Source of the DNA: Coix lacryma-jobi var. lacryma-jobi
Taxonomy: Eukaryota; Streptophyta; Magnoliopsida; Poales; Poaceae
Direction of reading: 5' to 3'
NCBI GenBank assembly: GCA_009763385.1
Contig: CM019823.1
Location: 169,166,302 to 169,230,301 of the forward strand
Length of the DNA: 64,000 nt
Under the pieces are notes generated by a model. It was given only the letters and a program-made list of their open reading frames with translations. It was not told where the DNA came from and made no database searches. Below are positions 54,508-64,000 of the stretch, piece after piece. A program made the position numbers and the translations under genes. Positions within the stretch are counted from its first letter, which is position 1. Each line of letters starts with the position of its first letter.

Positions 54508-57122
54508 TGGCTCGCTGCAAGAACGTCGGCGGAGGTCCCGGGGCCGATCCTCCTCCCCCGCGTCCCCCTTCTGGTGACAAGGGGAAGCGGCCTCAGAAAC
54601 TCATTTCCAAGAAACGCAAGCGCCTCGATCGGGATTCAGAGATCGCACTTGCAGCAGCCAGAGCAGCCGAGCGAGCCGAGCAGGGGGGTTCCACAGGCGG
54701 TCTCCGGATTCACGACCAGTCTTCTGAGCAGGCCAGTCAGGGCAGTGGTACGCGGATTCGCGACCTTCTTACAGAGCAGCAGGTGCAGGCTCTGCTTCGG
54801 ACTGAGGGCGGCGTCGTCCGGATTCAGGATCACGAGTACTCTCTCGACGACCCAGCTGAGTCTCCCTCCAGACTTCCAGTTCCCGTCCGAGGCAGCTTCA
54901 GCTCTCGCAGGCTACAGCCAGCGGTTCAGCTCCAGAGCCCAGCTCAGCTACAGAGACCCAGGCAGAGGGTCAGACAGAGGAGCAGCCAGCTCAGCAGCCA
55001 CTCCGCAGGTCCACCCGCTCTCGCACTCAGGTGTCTCCTCGACCTGAGGGGCAGAGGCGGGGTGGTCGACCCCCTCCGAGGCCACAGGGACCCCCACCTG
55101 TGGAGCACTTGGACCTGCGGGCGGCGACAGCACGTCAGGTGCAGGCCATTCGACTGATACCGTATGAGGAGTGGTTCCCAGCAGCCCGGCACCCTCAGGC
55201 CGCAGAGGGCTTCTACACGGTGATCCAGGAGGATTTCTACCGGGCCTACGTCAACAGCGGCGTCCACATCCGACCCCACAGAGTGTGCCCGCTGGAGACG
55301 ATCGTTGCAGTTGCTGGTGAGGCCATCCGTCCGATGCTTACCTATCTACCTGGATTAGCCGATCTGCTTGGACGTGGTGGTCTCTACATTGAGGATTGGG
55401 TTCGCCAGTTTTACGCGTCCCTGTGGATCTCCCCGGATCACCGGTTCCTCCACTTCGCTTTCAGGGGGAGGTCCTACAGGCTCTACAGCTCACGTGCCAG
55501 AGAGTACCTTGGTTTGACAGCATATCCGACTAGAGTGCACACAGTTTGCTACGGAGAGACAGAGCCACCCAGGCGACCCCACGCAGGAGAGATTCCGTCA
55601 GCAGATCAGGTTCGAGCTTGTTTCCGGGAGCCGTTCGGCGAGGGGTCCAGCCGGCGTCCTCGTGACTTGACGCCGACGGCCCGCCTCGTGAACGAAGTCA
55701 TGCGGCGTACACTTCTGCCCCGGATTGGCTATCGTGAGGGCTTGACCAGGATTCAGTTGTGGCTCGTTCACCATTTGGTCTCACAGCTAGAGTTTGACAT
55801 TTGGGATGTCATCATTTCAGAGATGGAGGACACACTTGCAGAGGGCTTCAAGGGTCACCGGCAGCTCCCCTATGCTCACATCATTTGCTATCTATTGAGG
55901 AGGATTATTCCAGGCTTGCTTCCAGAGCTTCTCCAGTCTCCGACGGAGTTCCCCGTCTACGACACTCGCCAGATTGCCGGGGACCGTCCAGACACTCGCC
56001 CCAGAGGTCAGCGCCAGAGGCCAGTGGTTACTGAGACAGAGGCTGAGCAGGACGAGGCAGTTCGACAGCTGGCAGAGGCTGAGCTTGCGGTCTTGAGGCA
56101 GAGGGCGAGGACCCTGACGACGAGTTCCCGTCCGACAGCACCGACGACGACTACGCTCTCTTTCGAGGATGCGTCCACAGGGTGCTCACGACTCCGAGGC
56201 CTCCTCCTCGCGTATGGCAGGCTCCGACCCAGCACTCCTAGCCATCCTTTCTCGGATGGAGCAGCAGCAGTCTCGCCTTTCCGAGGAGGTTCAGCGTCAG
56301 GCTGAGGAGCAGCGCCGACAGGCACAGGAGCAGGCCCGACTGGCAGAGGCACAAGCAGTGGCAGCAGCTCAGGCACAGGAGCGCCAGGACGCTCTCCAGA
56401 GGCAGATGATTCAGCTTCAGACACAGACTCTAGCCTTCATGGAGAGGATGGCAGCTATTCCACAGTTACCCCAGCCGCCTCAGTTTCAGCTGCAGCAGCC
56501 CGGACCGTCGACCTCGTTCTACACGTCAGCTCCTTCGACGACGGTCTCGCCTTTCCCGCAGTACCCGCAGTGGTTCTCACCTCAGCCAGGGCAGCTGCCA
56601 GGGTTCACACCGCTTCGGTCAGGCTTCACTCCTACTCAGACGGAGTCGGTCCTAGTGACACCGAGGAGTCTGGAGGCTTCCTTCAGTGAGCTCACCGGCC
56701 TACCCACACCTCCTGAGTTTCAGTTGCCGGTGACCTCAGCTCCAGCTCCAGCTACTGGTACTACCGAGACCCTACCCTCCTCAGTAGCGTCGTCAGAGCC
56801 ACCGGTCACTCAGAGTCAGACTCCTCCAGTCAGTTCAGCGCCAGAGCCTTCCGTGACAGTGACCGTGGCAGCGACAGAGGCAGTGCTTCCAGAGACAGAG
56901 CCTCAGCAGCCAGTGCTTCCAGAGCCAGAGCTTCCAGCTCCAGAGGCCGCTCTAGAGACAGTTGAGCAGACCCAGACCGCTTCTCCTCCACGTCCAGTGT
57001 CAGAGGGTCAGTCAGCTCACAGTACGTCGTCCGACGAGGAGACCTACCTGGCTCAGTTCGAGACTCTTCCGCGCACCTCGTCGCCCGGCTCGTCTGCTCC
57101 CATCCCGCCTGCCGACCCTTAG
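54508..57122 (+). pseudogene. Sirevirus envelope-like (post-pol) coding region
   Basis: Start ATG at 54508 (MARCKNVGGGPGADPPP). A basic N-terminus (KRPQKLISKKRKRLDRD), an Ala/Glu helix and a Gln/Pro linker precede a globular region (55080-55960) with VEHLDLRAATARQVQAIRLI, EEWFPAARHPQAAEGFYTVI, RFLHFAFRGRSYRL and LPYAHIICYLLRRIIPGLL. An acidic linker, a Gln/Glu/Ala coiled coil (56240-56440) and a long Pro/Ser/Thr-rich tail end at TAG 57120-57122. Frame changes lie near 54880 and 56090-56180. Its position after pol marks Sireviruses. Function is unproven, and I see no clear signal peptide. Confidence 0.7.
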
Positions 57123-57599
57123 GTTTTGGTCCTTGGTGCCAAAGGGGGAGAGAGCGTATGTTAGACTTAGGGGGAGCTTGTGAGAGGGTTTCGGTTCTTT
57201 TGCGTGATCTTGCACTCATATGCATACATGTTTATCTTGTGGCACCTATACGATATGTATGTCTTTTGGTTGTGACATGTGATGCTACACTTATTATATA
57301 CTCATGTCACTCGTTTATGCTCAGTTGTGACATGTCATGCTTCACTCGTTATCTTATACATGTCACTTGCTTATGCTCATTTACTTTGCTTCCGCACTTA
57401 TACTCCGATAAATGAGCTTGTTCATAAGTACTTGTGTTAATTCTTATATGTTGAGTACTTATGTGGACTTGGTTCGTATAAGCATGCCTAACCCTTTTTG
57501 ATCTTATTGTCACATGCTTATATGAATCAAGCGATTGAAAACCTCACCTCTCTTTCAAACATACTTAAGGTTGTCATCAATCACCAAAAAGGGGGAGAT
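57123..57599 (+). other. 3' untranslated part and polypurine tract of the Sirevirus
   Basis: Contains AAAGGGGGAG (57141-57150), TAGGGGGAGC (about 57168-57177) and, right before the 3' LTR, the main polypurine tract AAAAAGGGGGAGA (57586-57598). Several polypurine-like copies are a feature of Sireviruses. No gene. Confidence 0.75.
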
Positions 57600-59118
57600 T
57601 GTGAGCATCTAGGCCCCCAGTGGGTTTCGGTGATTGGATGACAACGGTAAATTACTATGACTAACGTGTGTTTTGCAGAAACAGTTGAGTTAGGTCATGG
57701 TAATGATGATCGTGAGGGCACTATGGTATTCATGCCCCTTATTGATGGAATTCGTTCGGTTTCAAAGATGGACGATGAAGACGGTGATAGGCTAGTTCTA
57801 AGTGTCATTTGGTGTTGAAGAACACTTAGAGTAGCATAGGTCTTTGTTTTACCTTTGGCCGTACTATAAAGAGGGTTTGAATGGGTAGCTTGACCTAGGT
57901 GAGACTTTTGAGTTAGGTGTGATGCACACTTGTTAACCAAAGCCCTAGGTAGCTTAGAAAGGTCCCTTAGATCATGAGGAAGAAAGTTCGTGAAGGGAGC
58001 GTCGCAAACCGAAGTCGTTTTGGACTTCTAATTGCGACCGGACGCTGGGTACCCTTGTGATCGGACGCTGGGCATGCGTCCGGTCAGTAGGGTTTTCTGA
58101 GGAGCAGGTCAGGCTCTGACCGGACGCTCTTCAGTGTCTGACCGGACGCACCAGGGAGTGAGTCCGGTCGTATGCAGAGAGGTTCTAGAGAGGAAAAATG
58201 ATGACCGGACGCGTCCGGTCAGTGGTGACCGGACGCTCGAGAGCGTCCGATCAACGCTTCGTACCATTGTCAGACTGTGCGCCATGTAGCCGTTGGGCAC
58301 TGACGGACGCGTTCGGTCACCCGACAGTGCGTCCGGTCAGTGTGTAAACTGGCTGGACTTACCCCTTTGTGCATGTTTTGAGTTGGGGGTATATAATATG
58401 CCTCCCCCTCATTCATGCTGTAACTCTTGCTCATTTGAAAGTTGCCAAACACATTGTGATTCCAAGTGAGTGCAAGAGGCCTAGTGAGGTTGAGAGATTT
58501 GATAATTGAGTGATCAAACACCTCATTAGTGAGTAGAGAGTAGCAAGTGTGCATCCACCCATCTCATTAGCCTTGCGTTGGTCAAGTGAGAGTTCTTGCT
58601 TGTTACTCTTAGTGATCGGCATCACCTAGACGGCTTGGTGGCGATCGGAGAGCTTGGTGATCATCCGGAGGCATTGTGGATGACCCAAGCCAAGTTGTGA
58701 CCGGTAGCGAGCGATTCACCGGGCCGGAGTGGCGAAGAATCAGCTCGTAGTGAGCACTTGATCCTGCGCGGATCAAGGGGGAGCGATACCCTTGCGCGGG
58801 TGCTCCAACGAGGACTAGGGGGGTGTGCCGACACCTCGATACCTCGGCAAAAAGATCGCCGTGTCATCTCTACTCTCTTTACTACGCATTTTACATTTGA
58901 GCAATTCAATTTCGCACTTACTTGTTGTTCTTCCATAAGTTGAATTGCCATGCTAGAGTAGAATTGGCTTAGCGATAGTCTTTTGTGCTATTGATTCTTG
59001 TCATTCTCACTTCTAGGCACTAGGGGGTTAATTGGAGCTTGATAGGTTTTTTATTGCAAGAAGTTTTAGAAAAGCCCAATTCACCCCCCCCCCCCTCTTG
59101 GGCATCTTGATCCTTTCA
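57600..59118 (+). repeat. Sirevirus 3' LTR
   Basis: 1519 bp, the partner of 45839-47354. Its palindromic array (58036-58345) and TATA-like TATATAATA (near 58390) are in forward orientation, facing the second CACTA-3 gene that starts about 800 bp downstream. Confidence 0.94.
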
Positions 59119-59912
59119 CCCGCGTATATAGGGCACAGTGCCGTTCCTCCTTCCTCAGATCGACGTCAGACTCCAGCGCCGCCGCCTCCCTCGCCGTCTC
59201 CGATCTCGATCTAGTGCCGCGCCGCCGTCCTCCTCGATCTCCGTCGCCAACGTCCACCTCGCCGTCGTCCTCTCCCGAGGCGCTCTCCGCCCTCGCCGTG
59301 CCTGGTCGTCGTCCTCTCCCGCGCCGCTCTCCGCCCTCGCCGTGTCGCCGTACGTCGTCCTCTCCCGCGCCGCTCTCCGCCCTCGCCCGTGCCTCGTGCG
59401 GCTTGCGCCGCGCGCGTGCCTCGCCGTGTGGCCTCGCCGTCGTCCTCTCGCGGTCGCCGTCGTCTTCGTCGTGCCTCGCCCCGTCGTCGTGTCCTCGCCG
59501 GGTGCCTCGTCGTGGCCTCGCCGTGTAGCCTCGTCGTCGTCCTCTCAGTCGCCGTCGTCTTCGCCGTGTCTCGCCATGCCTCGCCGAAGTGTCTTCGCCG
59601 TGTGGCCTTGCCGTGGCCCCGTCGTGTCCTCGCCGTGTCCTCGCCGTGTCCTTCCTGTGTCTGTGAGCGCTAGTCGTGTGCGTGTGTTTACTGTTTGCAG
59701 AGAAAAAAAGAAGTGTGTGCACTTGTATATAGAAAAATGAATATAAATACATATATATTTATAGAAAAAAAATAAATATATAAGTTTTTTAATCTAACAA
59801 AATATATGTTTACACATGTAGATAAAAAGAGATTGGTCGCGTTGATATGGTCGTGTATGTCGGTATGTCACTTAGATATGTTATTCTCCATGTTATCGTG
59901 TTATTCGCAGAA
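59119..59912 (+). promoter_or_regulatory. Promoter and leader of the second CACTA-3 gene
   Basis: After the target duplication CCCGC comes GTATATAGGGC (59124-59134), a TATA-like motif. A GC-rich leader includes about three copies of a 45-55 bp unit with GTCGTCCTCTCCCG and GCTCTCCGCCCTCGCCGTG (59263-59395). The leader ends in an intron whose acceptor TTATTCGCAG (59910) precedes the ATG. The low-complexity open frames here are not accepted as genes. Confidence 0.6.
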
Positions 59913-62900
59913 ATGGCCGACCCAGTTGACAACATGGAGGAGGAAATGTACGACTTAATCAACAGCGGCGCTAATCAAGATTTAGCAGCAGGTGATGACA
60001 ACAATAATCAAGAAGTAGATGACAGCAGTCAATACTTTGCTGATTATGAAGAAATCATGCAAGAAAATACTGGCGAGGTATAAGTACAATCTCTATGTGC
60101 ATATTTTATTCTAAATAATTTATAAATGTATTTATAATCTACTATTCCTGCATATGTAGCCCTCCGGATCGACAACGACTGCCGGGAAGAGTAGGACCGT
60201 ACGAGGTCCGAAGAAGCCGTTGGATGGCCGGTACATTATCTCGGAATTCGACGAGAAAACAGGCCAAGTACTTGGAGAACATGCACAGAAATTTATTGAC
60301 CACTGTGGGTACCTTGTAAGGGATAAGATCCCGATCAGTGCTCGTGAATGGAAGAAAAAGACAAGTGCTCCTCATGTAAGTTTCGTCTCTGATCTTGATA
60401 AGGATCTGGTTTGGGCAGATGTCCTTGCACATTTCACGCTTGAACAGATGATACAAATTTGAAGGCAAAAGTTCGGGAGTGGGCTATGAAGAAAATGGCA
60501 ACACTATTCCAGGGCTGGAAGAAGAACTTATACAACAGATTTATCAAGAAGGACCTAACTCCGGACTTCAACACTAAGGCCTACGTCAAGTTGAGGCCTT
60601 TTGGGATGAATTTGTAGAATTTAAGAAATCAGAAGAGGGTGAGGCACGGGTCCGAAGGAACCAACAAAATGCCCAACAAAAACAATACCACCATCACTTG
60701 GGATCAGGTGGCTACAAGAGTGCCATTCCTAAGTGGGAAAGAATGGAACGGGAGATTCTAGCCAAGGGCGTCGAACCAGAATCAATCAACTGGCCTGAGC
60801 GCGCCAAGTATTGGTTTTTTGGTCATGGAGGAAGCCTGGACCTACAGACAGGAAAGGTAGTGTATGGCACAAAACTCCAAAGAGCAGCCAAAAGATTGGC
60901 TTATGCTCGAGACATGGCTGACAGTGGCGTGTGGCAGCCGAACAGAGAAAAGGATGAGCTGACATACGCCCTGGAGAATCCTGAACACGGTGGGAGAGCA
61001 AGAGGCTATGGGGAGTTGTCGTGGGAGCATGCCTTCCCAAAAAACAAAGAGACCTATAGAAGCCGCACAAGAAAGAAGGAGGACGAGGCAGAGCGGATGC
61101 GAAGGATGGAGGAAATGGTTATGCAGTCACAGGCCACGGCTCGTGAAGCGGTAGAGTGAGAAAAAGCACTTGAAGGCAAAATGAGTGAGGAAATCAAAAG
61201 GCAAGTGCAGTTAGCAGTAAGTTCCTTCCAAAGGCAGTCTGCATCAGAGCCGGGAGTCAACATCAGCCCCCTGGTCAGTTGAAAAGCAGTTGCGCTTCCA
61301 CGGAGGTGCCAACAATTCAAGGTAACGTAGGGCTACGCTTCCCCGTGGATGACATCATTGATCCTCTCATGACATGTGAGCTGCACATTCCACAGGGGAA
61401 TGACACAATAATGGTGGCTATTGGTGTTATATCTCCTATTGACCCTACGAAGACACCAAGATGCCATGGAGCATTAGTACCACCTGGTTATGCTAGTGTC
61501 TCGGTGGATAGAGTAGTGAAAGGGCATAGTAATGTGACTCTTGACATTGAAGGAGGTGATGGTGAGAAGACTTTAGGAGAAGCGGAGAAGGCATTCATAT
61601 GTTGGCGTAAGCGCTATATCATTATTCCTGGGGCATCACCTCCTCCTCAACAAACTAACCCTAGGTGCAGATGAAAGTGAATGAAACATTTTTCTTTCAC
61701 TAGTTATGTATTGGCTTAAATATAATTGTTTACCCATACCATGTTGTTTTCACAGCAGGACCTGTCCCGACCTAAGTCGTAGTGCTGCAGGCGATGCAAT
61801 GAAACACATAGCTGCATCCCCACCGGCTTCATCCCCTCCACGACGGGCTCCATCTCCGCCACTGGCCCAATCTCCTCCACGACGGGCTCCATCTTCGCCA
61901 CTGGCCCAATCTCCTCCACCACGGGCTCCATCTCCGCCACTGGCCCAATCTCCTCCACCACGGGCTCCATCTCTGCCACTAGCCCAATCTCCTCCACCAC
62001 GGGCTCCATCTCCGCCACTGGCCCAATCTCCTCCACCGCCACGGGCTTCATCCCCGTCACTGACTACACCAAAGAAGAGGCCAGCCACACAAATGAAGGC
62101 ATCGGCCCCACCGCCACTGAAAAAGAAGGCCTCTTCAGAAAGAAGACAACCTATTCCTAAGATGACGAAACTTCCATATGAGATGACTGATGAGGAAACT
62201 AATGCTGCAGCGAAAGCACATTTGGACCAATTCTGGGCGGACACCGCGGCTAAAATTAAAGCGAAGAAAAACCTAGAGAAGTCGTACCTTTTTGTATGTC
62301 CTGATATGCTCAGGAAAAAGGTGGATGCTCATCAGAAAAAGGTGTGTGATTCTCGTAAGAAATCGCCACTATCAGACTATGACCGCACTATCACCAAGTC
62401 ACTTGAGGAGGCGAAGCAGAAACAGAAGAGAGCAAACAAGGGTGTCCCACAGCTCGGGGAACAATCAAAACAATCAGTGCCCCCGCTATATATTCCGAAT
62501 GAATATGGTTCTAACATGAAAGCGCTAGAACAACTTGATGTGGATCCTGAGCATCTTGATGCATTTTTCGCAGAAACTGGTCTAACCTTGTCCCAAATGC
62601 TCGGTGAATCAGCCATCGAAAGTGCTCCGGAAATTGATCACTGGAAGAAGAATTATGTATATGGCCAGAGTCTATACAACCCTGCGGCCCTCACAGAACT
62701 TGGCACTCAAATGTACTTGGTAAACCAGTGGTACATGGTAGCGTGTAGCAAAAAAGTGGATGATTGGATTTGCGTTAGAATTAGAGACCATCATTACTTT
62801 CGTGGCGATGATATCATACTTGTCCAATTCACTGAGTTACACCAGCTATGCCACCTGGATGATCTAGACAAATCTCTAGTCAGCTGCTTTTGTTTGTAAG

Positions 62901-63976
62901 TGATCCTTCGTTTTAATAATCTCACTCTAGCATATGTATATGTAAATGTAATTATACTAACACTAGCTAGTGTGTCAGGAACATGATGAGAGACCTCGTA
63001 CATAGAAATGACAAGGAAGTTGGTTTCATTGATCCATATATCGTATTCTCGCTCCCAAACAAAGATTTCGGCTATGATATATGGAGAAATGAAACAGAGA
63101 GGAATCTCCGGAGGTTCTTGATCAACCAAAAGAACAAAAGATATATACTCTTCCCCTACAACTTTAGGTGGGTGTTGTTAACATGTGCATATTTAATTTT
63201 ACTTACTCAATTCTCGTTAATATGTTGACTATATAAGCAAATTAATGCAGCTTTCACTGGATATTGATTGTCATCGATCTCTCCGAAACTCAATTGCTAA
63301 TCTATGACTCATTGAGAAAACCACTGGGAGATTACCAAGATATCATAGACATTATCCAGGGGTAACTTTCGATCTCTAAATATTGATTTCTACACTTTAA
63401 ATCTACAATAGTTAATTATGATCCATTTATTGTGCAGCGTTTGGGCCTGGTTCCTTCCGAAACACCGTCCGGATTTGAAAGTGGCACTTCCTCCTCCTAT
63501 CCAATTGCAAGTAAGTTGTATTATTAGCTCCCCGCGTCTTTACCACTGTAGCATGCTTCATCACACGCGTGGGATGACGAGATAGTAATCTTTTTACATC
63601 GTGCAGTGGGTTCTACGGCAACCACCAGAGAACAATTTGTGTGGCTACTACGTTTGCGAGTTTCTCTCGGTGTATGCGAAAAGAACTCCTATAGAGAGAC
63701 AAAAAGTATGTAACATGTATACATAATAATAATCTCATATATTTTTTTTATTGCTATTAAATAAATCTTATGTATATTAATGCATTTTTCCTTTTTTGCA
63801 AATTGAAGGACTTATGGTTGAAGAACCAGGTGTTGGAAATGGTGCGACTCAAAGGAATTCAAGAGACGATCGCAGGATTTCTTAATAACCATGTCCTCAA
63901 AGCCGGCACCGAGTTCTACTATAAACCGGAAGAACCAGTGAAACCAAACCAAGACGACCATTTGTATGATATTTAA
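59913..63976 (+). pseudogene. CACTA-3 second gene: plant-transposase-like N-terminus, DUF8039-like domain and Ulp1/C48 cysteine protease
   Basis: ATG at 59913 (MADPVDNMEEEMYD). Exon 1 ends at 60077 (intron 60078-60159). A plant transposase (Ptta/En/Spm)-like region (60160-61150) has KPLDGRYIISEFDEKTGQVL, NNRFIKK-type and YWFFGHGGSLD motifs. A DUF8039-like domain (about 61320-61640) follows: RFPVDDIIDPLMTCELHIPQ, then DGEKTLGEAEKAFICWRKR. A proline-rich repeat (61836-62050) and linker come next. The protease exons: to 62895, 62979-63167, 63251-63361, 63438-63510, 63607-63705 and 63809-63976. Catalytic candidates: His in FHWILIVID, Asp in LIYDSLRK, Gln in LRQPPEN and Cys in NLCGYYVCEF. Lesions lie only in the 5' half: frame changes near 60460, 60600 and 61285 and a TGA at 61157. 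The C-terminal exons are open and GT-AG bounded. It ends VKPNQDDHLYDI, TAA 63974-63976. Confidence 0.82.
61836..62050 (+). repeat. 39-bp coding minisatellite (proline-rich repeat)
   Basis: About five and a half copies of a 39-bp unit containing CAATCTCCTCCACCACGGGC and TCCATCTCCGCCACTGGCC. It encodes a 13-residue SPPLAQSPPPRAP-type repeat, a flexible linker before the protease domain. Confidence 0.9.
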
Positions 63977-64000
63977 GTGACGGTCAATATTTGTGTTGTA

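Larger units (their letters stand above)
45839..59118 (+). mobile_element. Sirevirus-type Ty1/copia retrotransposon
   Basis: 13.3 kb on the plus strand: 5' LTR 45839-47354, primer site, gag, protease-integrase-RT-RNase H, a long spacer, an envelope-like region, a polypurine tract and a 3' LTR 57600-59118. The CCCGC target duplication is exact (45834-45838 and 59119-59123). An extra region after pol, repeated AGGGGGAG words and palindromic CGGACGC/GCGTCCG arrays in the LTR are Sirevirus traits. The LTRs are nearly identical, so insertion is recent. Coding regions are split by many small frame changes. Confidence 0.94.
40874..64000 (+). mobile_element. CACTA-3: large coding CACTA element, right end outside the window
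   Basis: Starts CACTAGTTAGAGAACAGG, then palindromic GGGGCTAAAG/CTTTAGCCCC repeats, a TNP2-type transposase gene and a second gene with a Ulp1-type protease. All genes are on the plus strand. A Sirevirus-type element (45839-59118) interrupts it between the two genes. The second gene ends at 63976 and no right terminal CACTA end is seen by 64000. An alternative reading is two adjacent CACTA elements, because a second repeat array lies at 45687-45838, but no CACTA terminus is visible there. Confidence 0.8.

Noticed and set aside
59081..59752. Arg-rich frame on the minus strand opposite the CACTA-3 leader
   Set aside because: Arises from tandem GCCGTC-type repeats; extends into the LTR; no domain.
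61716..62244. Glu/Val- and Gly-rich frames on the minus strand
   Set aside because: Antisense shadows of the 39-bp proline-coding minisatellite.

Overview
The window is a gene-poor, transposon-saturated stretch of a grass nuclear genome. The evidence for a grass is the set of mobile elements: CACTA transposons with TTTGCCGAGTGC or TTTAGTCCCGG subterminal repeats, Stowaway-like (TA target site) and Tourist-like (TTA target site) MITEs, two Tat-type Ty3/gypsy retrotransposons with an antisense gene, and a Sirevirus-type Ty1/copia element with an envelope-like region. An Andropogoneae source (sorghum, sugarcane, Miscanthus or maize relatives) is my inference, not proven here. I see no convincing single-copy host gene.

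Left block (1-18601). Three Stowaway-like MITEs lie almost end to end. The middle one (1411-1491 plus 18286-18372) is split by a non-autonomous CACTA element (CACTA-1, 1492-18282, target duplication ATT). CACTA-1 is itself split by a 15.3 kb Ty3/gypsy element (gypsy-1, 2645-17988). Gypsy-1 has gag-pol on the minus strand and a separate intron-bearing gene on the plus strand (5332-9598) with its own TATA box.

Middle block (18602-40873). AT-rich intergenic DNA carries MITEs (19882-20082; an inverted Tourist pair at 20737-21218; 25886-26222), a 38-base G run, and a small CACTA element (CACTA-2, 24568-25130). It is followed by a second Tat/Grande-like gypsy element (gypsy-2, 26465-38913, target duplication GTAAT). 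Gypsy-2 also has minus-strand gag-pol and a plus-strand antisense gene (27513-31104). The antisense product begins with residues resembling the histone H3 tail. Two tandem arrays sit between the converging genes. A decayed CACTA fragment (39110-40340) with a nested MITE follows.

Right block (40874-64000). A large CACTA element (CACTA-3) begins at 40874 and runs off the window. It carries a TNP2-type transposase (41803-45148) and a second, multi-exon gene (59913-63976) whose C-terminal half is a Ulp1/C48-type cysteine protease with a complete set of candidate catalytic residues. Between them sits a 13.3 kb Sirevirus-type element (45839-59118, target duplication CCCGC) with 1.5 kb LTRs, broken gag-pol and a long envelope-like region.

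Most coding regions carry several small frameshifts. The two LTRs of the Sirevirus differ by many single-base indels and few substitutions, so part of this damage may be sequence error rather than decay.
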